Assembly: GCF_014154935.1 (NCBI RefSeq)
Contig: NZ_JACEHH010000017.1
Coordinates: 1-64,000, forward strand
Origin: Stieleria mannarensis
GTDB taxonomy: Bacteria > Planctomycetota > Planctomycetia > Pirellulales > Pirellulaceae
Direction: 5' to 3'
DNA length: 64,000 nt
Numbering within the stretch: the stretch's first letter is position 1; every line of letters starts with the position of its first letter. The notes under the pieces are model-generated. The model did not search any database and was not told the DNA's origin. It saw only the letters and a list, made by a program, of their open reading frames with translations. Shown piece by piece: positions 60,521 to 64,000 of the stretch. The position numbers and the translations under genes were made by a program.

Positions 60521-61657
60521 TTATCGGAACGTCGCAATCCGTCTCAACCAACCACGCAGCCAGCCGGGCTTTCGTGCGGCCGTTTTGACGGGATGCGGCG
60601 TCGATTGGCGACCTTCCAATTCGGCCAAGGTTGTCGGCCGAGACAATCGCCCCGCTTGGACCGCTTTGATCTTTTCCATCACATACTGATTGGTCGAATC
60701 ATCGGACGCGATCGACAAGGCGTGATCGAGTGTCTTGCGGGCGATTTCGACGCGGCCATCCAACAAGTACGCGATCGCAAGATTCCCCAGCAACTCGGCG
60801 TCGTCGGGGGCCAACGCGACCGCCTTTTCCCCCATCTCGCACGCCCGCTCGGTCGCCCCGTCGACCAACAACACGCCGGCCAGTTCTTTGTAGATGATCG
60901 ACTGCGGTTGATCGGCCACTTCCAAAGCCCGCTCGAGTGCGCCGATCGCGCGGGGGATGCGGTCCACGGCGTGCCAAGCCTTGCCGAGCAGAAACCAGAT
61001 CCGCCAGGCATCGTCTTGCTGAGTGACCAATTGTTGCAACTGGCCGATCGCCCCGCGAATCGATTGCTGCACTTCGTCCGGTGGAGGCGGCTGTCCCGGA
61101 TGGCGCATGTTGGCCAGCACGACGTCGGCGGATTTCTTGAACCGCTCTTGGGGCGTCTCGTGCAACCGGGCGCTGTAAAGCAGTTGCCCCGTCTGTCGAT
61201 CGCGATAAACGTCCACCCGTTCTTCCCGGCGAACAAACTCCAACCGATCACGCACCTGCTCGGCTGACATGTGCTGAAGCGTCGGTCCGGCATCCGGGTC
61301 CCAGGATTCCGGCGCCACCACGACATCCGAGTCGTTGGAGACATGGCTGGCGATCAAGTTTCCTTTGTACTCGATCAACCGCAACCAATCGCATGCCGGG
61401 TGCATCGTTTGGTTGTGGGCGTCGACCAACACCAGATCCGGCGAATCTTCGTCATCGCGAAGTCCCATCAGAACCAACTTGTCACGAAACAACTCGGCAT
61501 CGCGCGGCGACATAAAACTCGCTTGGGTCACTTCGCCGTCGCCGAAGGACATCGCGTTGGGGGCGATCGTGTGAAAATCCGACGCGCCGCCTTCCAAGCA
61601 GCGATCCAACGCCGAGTTGAGAATCACCACTGCCGTGCCTTCAAGTAACACCGGCAT
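60521..61657 (-). CDS. TPR protein of unknown function
   Basis: A 378-residue cytoplasmic-looking protein. The N-terminal about 170 residues (LLEGTAVVILNSALDRCLEG, then SFGDGEVTQASFMSPRDAEL) form an unassigned domain. About four TPR-like helical pairs follow (about 205-330; AWRIWFLLGKAWHAVDRIPR, AELLGNLAIAYLLDGRVEIA). The basic C-terminus (ARKPGWLRGWLRRIATFR) may bind membrane or nucleic acid. The start at 61657 has GAGGG nearby; ATG 61669 is the alternative. Its divergent neighbour is the HPt protein. Confidence 0.8.
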   Translation of the reverse strand: MPVLLEGTAVVILNSALDRCLEGGASDFHTIAPNAMSFGDGEVTQASFMSPRDAELFRDKLVLMGLRDDEDSPDLVLVDAHNQTMHPACDWLRLIEYKGNLIASHVSNDSDVVVAPESWDPDAGPTLQHMSAEQVRDRLEFVRREERVDVYRDRQTGQLLYSARLHETPQERFKKSADVVLANMRHPGQPPPPDEVQQSIRGAIGQLQQLVTQQDDAWRIWFLLGKAWHAVDRIPRAIGALERALEVADQPQSIIYKELAGVLLVDGATERACEMGEKAVALAPDDAELLGNLAIAYLLDGRVEIARKTLDHALSIASDDSTNQYVMEKIKAVQAGRLSRPTTLAELEGRQSTPHPVKTAARKPGWLRGWLRRIATFR

Positions 61658-61927
61658 GGATTCCCTCATGTTCAAAGAATCTGATGGATCGTCTGTTTCA
61701 TGGCCATACGTTCATGATAGCGATTCAATTTCTCCGGAACAAATCAATCTTCGCGCGAGCGTTATCGTCGTCACAACCGACACCGTTGCTTCCACGCACA
61801 CACGCGGAGAGGCGTCGGCCTGAAACAGTCACTTTGGGGGCAATCACCGAAGACGGGTTCATCGGCGGGAAAAGAATCGCCCGATGAGAGAAAAGGACGA
61901 TTCGATGAAACCGCAATTTCTATCACG

Positions 61928-62959
61928 ATGCCGAAATTCGACGCACGTATCCCTCTCCGATTTCGCTTGGCGCTGCTGGTGACCGGCCTGCTGGCGGGAA
62001 CGGTGTTGCTGGCTGACTGGATCGGCTTGGCACCGGACGCCCGTCGCCAGTTGATGCGGGGGCGTGTCGCGCTGTGCGAATCGTTGGCCGCCTGCGGCAC
62101 GGCGATGGTTGCCAGCGGCGATTCGGCCGGGTTCGAATCGGCGGTCGCCGCGTTGGTCGACCGGAACCCCAGCCTGCGTTCGGTTCGCTTGACCGATGCG
62201 GACGGCAACACCACCTTTCAAACCAGCGGGCACGACCGGCATTGGTCGGCGAGTCCGGAGGACCGCGACTGGAGCATCAGCGTTCCGATCTTTCGCTTCG
62301 GTCAGCCTTGGGGGAGCCTGCAATTGGCGTTCACCGAGACGGAGCGTGAATTGGGCATGGCCAGTTACGGGATCTGGGGGCTGCTCGCGTTTCTGATCCC
62401 GATCTGCTTGATTCAATACGCACTGTTGATCGAGCTGGTTTTGCCGTCACCGAAGTCCCCAGCGGATGACCGGCCGCTGGCCTCGGACCCGCCGGCAGCG
62501 GAGCACGACGACACGGTTCAAATCCAACCCCAAGAGGCGACCGTCGTGGTCAGCGCCGCGGAGTTTGCGGCGATGACGCCCGGCGACGCGGATGGTTTGC
62601 CACCGATCCACACGACGCTGCCGATCGATGACGAAGAAATGCGGGGCATCGTCGTGAGCTTCGTGGATCGATTGGACGGCCGGTTGGACGGGATGCAAGA
62701 CGCACTTCGCCAAGCCGACTTCCAGACCTTGCGCAGCGAAGCCCATTGGTTGAAAGGTTCCGGCGGAACGGTCGGATTCAGCGATTTCACCGATCCGGCG
62801 CGGGCACTTGAGAATGCCGCCAAAGACGAAGATAGCCGATTGGCGTTGGACCTCCTGGATCAGATCCGTTCCATCCGATCACGAATCGTCTCGCCGGCCG
62901 CGACAGATGATGCGGCGATTCACTTTCCGCCGGACGCATCGACGTCGTTGATGCCGTAG
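61928..62959 (+). CDS. Membrane sensor with HPt domain
   Basis: A 343-residue protein. Two membrane helices (FRLALLVTGLLAGTVLLADW, about 12-31, and YGIWGLLAFLIPICLIQYAL, about 146-165) flank a small extracytoplasmic domain (about 33-143). The cytoplasmic C-terminus (about 245-325) is a histidine phosphotransfer (HPt) domain with QTLRSEAHWLKGSGGTVGFS (phospho-His H273). It has no kinase or ATPase domain, so it must take phosphate from another kinase. It is convergent with, and overlaps by 40 bp, the NtrC-type gene, suggesting the two belong to one phosphorelay. Confidence 0.85.
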   Translation: MPKFDARIPLRFRLALLVTGLLAGTVLLADWIGLAPDARRQLMRGRVALCESLAACGTAMVASGDSAGFESAVAALVDRNPSLRSVRLTDADGNTTFQTSGHDRHWSASPEDRDWSISVPIFRFGQPWGSLQLAFTETERELGMASYGIWGLLAFLIPICLIQYALLIELVLPSPKSPADDRPLASDPPAAEHDDTVQIQPQEATVVVSAAEFAAMTPGDADGLPPIHTTLPIDDEEMRGIVVSFVDRLDGRLDGMQDALRQADFQTLRSEAHWLKGSGGTVGFSDFTDPARALENAAKDEDSRLALDLLDQIRSIRSRIVSPAATDDAAIHFPPDASTSLMP

Positions 62960-64000
62960 TGACGCAGCTTCTCACGGAGCGTGCCGCGATGGATTCCCAG
63001 GCGTTCCGCGGCCGCGGCGCGACTGCCCGCGGTCGCCTGGAGTGTCAATCGCAGCAACGTCGGTTCGATCGCCGCAATCAAATCCGCGTGCAATCCCATC
63101 GTCGCCTTTTCCCCTGCATCGACCTCGAGTCGCGGTTTGCACCAGGCCGCCACGGCATCGGCCAGCGAAGCTTCGGGCGGCTGCACGGCGGCCGAGTCGC
63201 GTCCGAGTTGGGCCGGCGGAAAGTCGTCGATGGTCAATGAACGGCCCCGCGCGACGACCGCCGCATGTTCCACGGCGTGATTCAGTTCGCGGACGTTGCC
63301 ATGCCACGGTCGCTTGGAGAGCGCATCGATTAATTCGTCGGAAAGTGACTCCGCGGCGGATTCGTTGCCCAGACGCCGCAGAAAATGACGGCACAGCACC
63401 GCCAGGTCTTCCAATCGTTCACGCAGGGGCGGCAAGTGGATGTGCAGCCCGCTGAGGCGATAATAAAGATCCTCGCGAAACTGTCCCTGGCGCATCGCTT
63501 CGTGAAGGTCGCGGTTGGTCGCGGCCAGCACACGCACGTTGCACCGTCGCGGCCGCACATCGCCGACCCGCAGGTACTCCCCTTGGTCCAGAACACGCAG
63601 CAATTTGACTTGCACACTCATCGGCAGATCACCGATTTCGTCCAAGAACACCGTGCCGCCTTCGGCTCGATCGAACAACCCCGACCGATCGGCATCAGCG
63701 CCGGTGAAGGCGCCTTTGACATGACCGAACAACTCGCTTTCGACCAGGTCTTCGTTCAGGGCGACCGGCGCGATCGGCAGGTAGACTTGTTTGGACCGAT
63801 GGCTGTGACGATGGATGGCCGCGCCGACCAATTCCTTGCCCGTCCCGGTTTCACCAGTGATCAACACCGACAAATCGCTGGCGGCGACCAGTGCGATCTG
63901 GCGAAACGCTTGTTGCATCGCCGGCGAACTGCCGACCAAACGGTTGTCTCCCTGGTCCTTGCGCACCACCGCGACCGGAGCGGACGACTGCCGAGACGTT
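62920..64000 (-). CDS. NtrC-type sigma54-dependent response regulator (partial)
   Basis: At least 359 residues, continuing past the right edge of the window, where the frame is still open; the receiver domain is therefore not seen. The AAA+ domain has Walker [16 protein letters not shown], the sigma54-contacting GAFTGA loop ([20 protein letters not shown]), Walker [14 protein letters not shown] and arginine-finger segment [21 protein letters not shown] Fis-type helix-turn-helix ends the protein ([20 protein letters not shown]). It would activate sigma54 promoters when phosphorylated. The 3' end overlaps that of the HPt gene by 40 bp. Confidence 0.94.
   Translation of the reverse strand, partial: TSRQSSAPVAVVRKDQGDNRLVGSSPAMQQAFRQIALVAASDLSVLITGETGTGKELVGAAIHRHSHRSKQVYLPIAPVALNEDLVESELFGHVKGAFTGADADRSGLFDRAEGGTVFLDEIGDLPMSVQVKLLRVLDQGEYLRVGDVRPRRCNVRVLAATNRDLHEAMRQGQFREDLYYRLSGLHIHLPPLRERLEDLAVLCRHFLRRLGNESAAESLSDELIDALSKRPWHGNVRELNHAVEHAAVVARGRSLTIDDFPPAQLGRDSAAVQPPEASLADAVAAWCKPRLEVDAGEKATMGLHADLIAAIEPTLLRLTLQATAGSRAAAAERLGIHRGTLREKLRHYGINDVDASGGK

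Overview
The window is about 60% GC, densely coded, and looks like a Pirellulaceae-type planctomycete (Rhodopirellula/Stieleria-like). The evidence is gene content: DUF1501 and DUF1549/DUF1553 'planctomycete cytochrome' proteins, formylglycine-type sulfatases, a fused SGNH/dehydrogenase/cupredoxin/cytochrome c protein, a TIGR02999-type ECF sigma factor beside a PknB-like kinase, and an 'LETRRVLA' N-terminus on an exported protease. The species cannot be fixed from sequence alone. No rRNA, tRNA, CRISPR array or complete insertion sequence was found.

Layout. 1-5.6 kb (minus): an isochorismatase/ThuA fusion, an exported caspase-fold protein that seems to lack its nucleophile, and a BlaI repressor/M56 peptidase pair whose sensor is a beta-propeller. 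5.6-20.4 kb (minus): eight translationally coupled genes, DUF1549/1553 - DUF1501 - ten-EF-hand protein - MoxR ATPase - DUF58 - BatA-like vWA - large coiled-coil membrane protein - vWA/amidotransferase-like protein. They are preceded by a sigma70-like promoter with a perfect TTTAGAC-N5-GTCTAAA palindrome inside it. 20.4-25.6 kb: an exported protein, a SHOCT protein, a decayed permease/polyol dehydrogenase chimera, csrA and phosphoglucomutase. 25.8-29.1 kb (minus): VTC - DUF4956 - CotH. 29.5-33.8 kb (minus): matrixin protease - ECF sigma - Ser/Thr kinase. 34.0-41.0 kb: an FAD oxidoreductase, a hydrolase, an Rpn/PD-(D/E)XK nuclease, small proteins and a 1.25 kb gene-free stretch; much of this lies between 16-bp perfect inverted repeats. 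41.2-55.3 kb: an oxidative/carbohydrate locus with the four-module dehydrogenase-cytochrome, a sulfatase, a GH2 glycosidase-sulfatase fusion, then convergent DUF1501 and a PSCyt1/DUF1549/discoidin/DUF1553 protein. 55.7-59.8 kb (minus): a coupled group of Zn-ribbon membrane protein, HD phosphohydrolase, NagB and a YpdA-like flavoprotein. 60-64 kb: TrmL, a TPR protein, an HPt membrane protein and an NtrC-type activator that runs off the right edge.

The intergenic space is unusually rich in small structured repeats. At least two families begin with GTAG followed by a GCCA/GCCAA-loop hairpin whose stem varies between copies with compensatory changes. This matches the known form of REP elements moved by REP-associated tyrosine transposases. 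One copy supplies a stop codon and another lies in the 5' end of a coding sequence. Together with the coupled operon, its operator and the GH2-sulfatase fusion, these are the points most worth following up.
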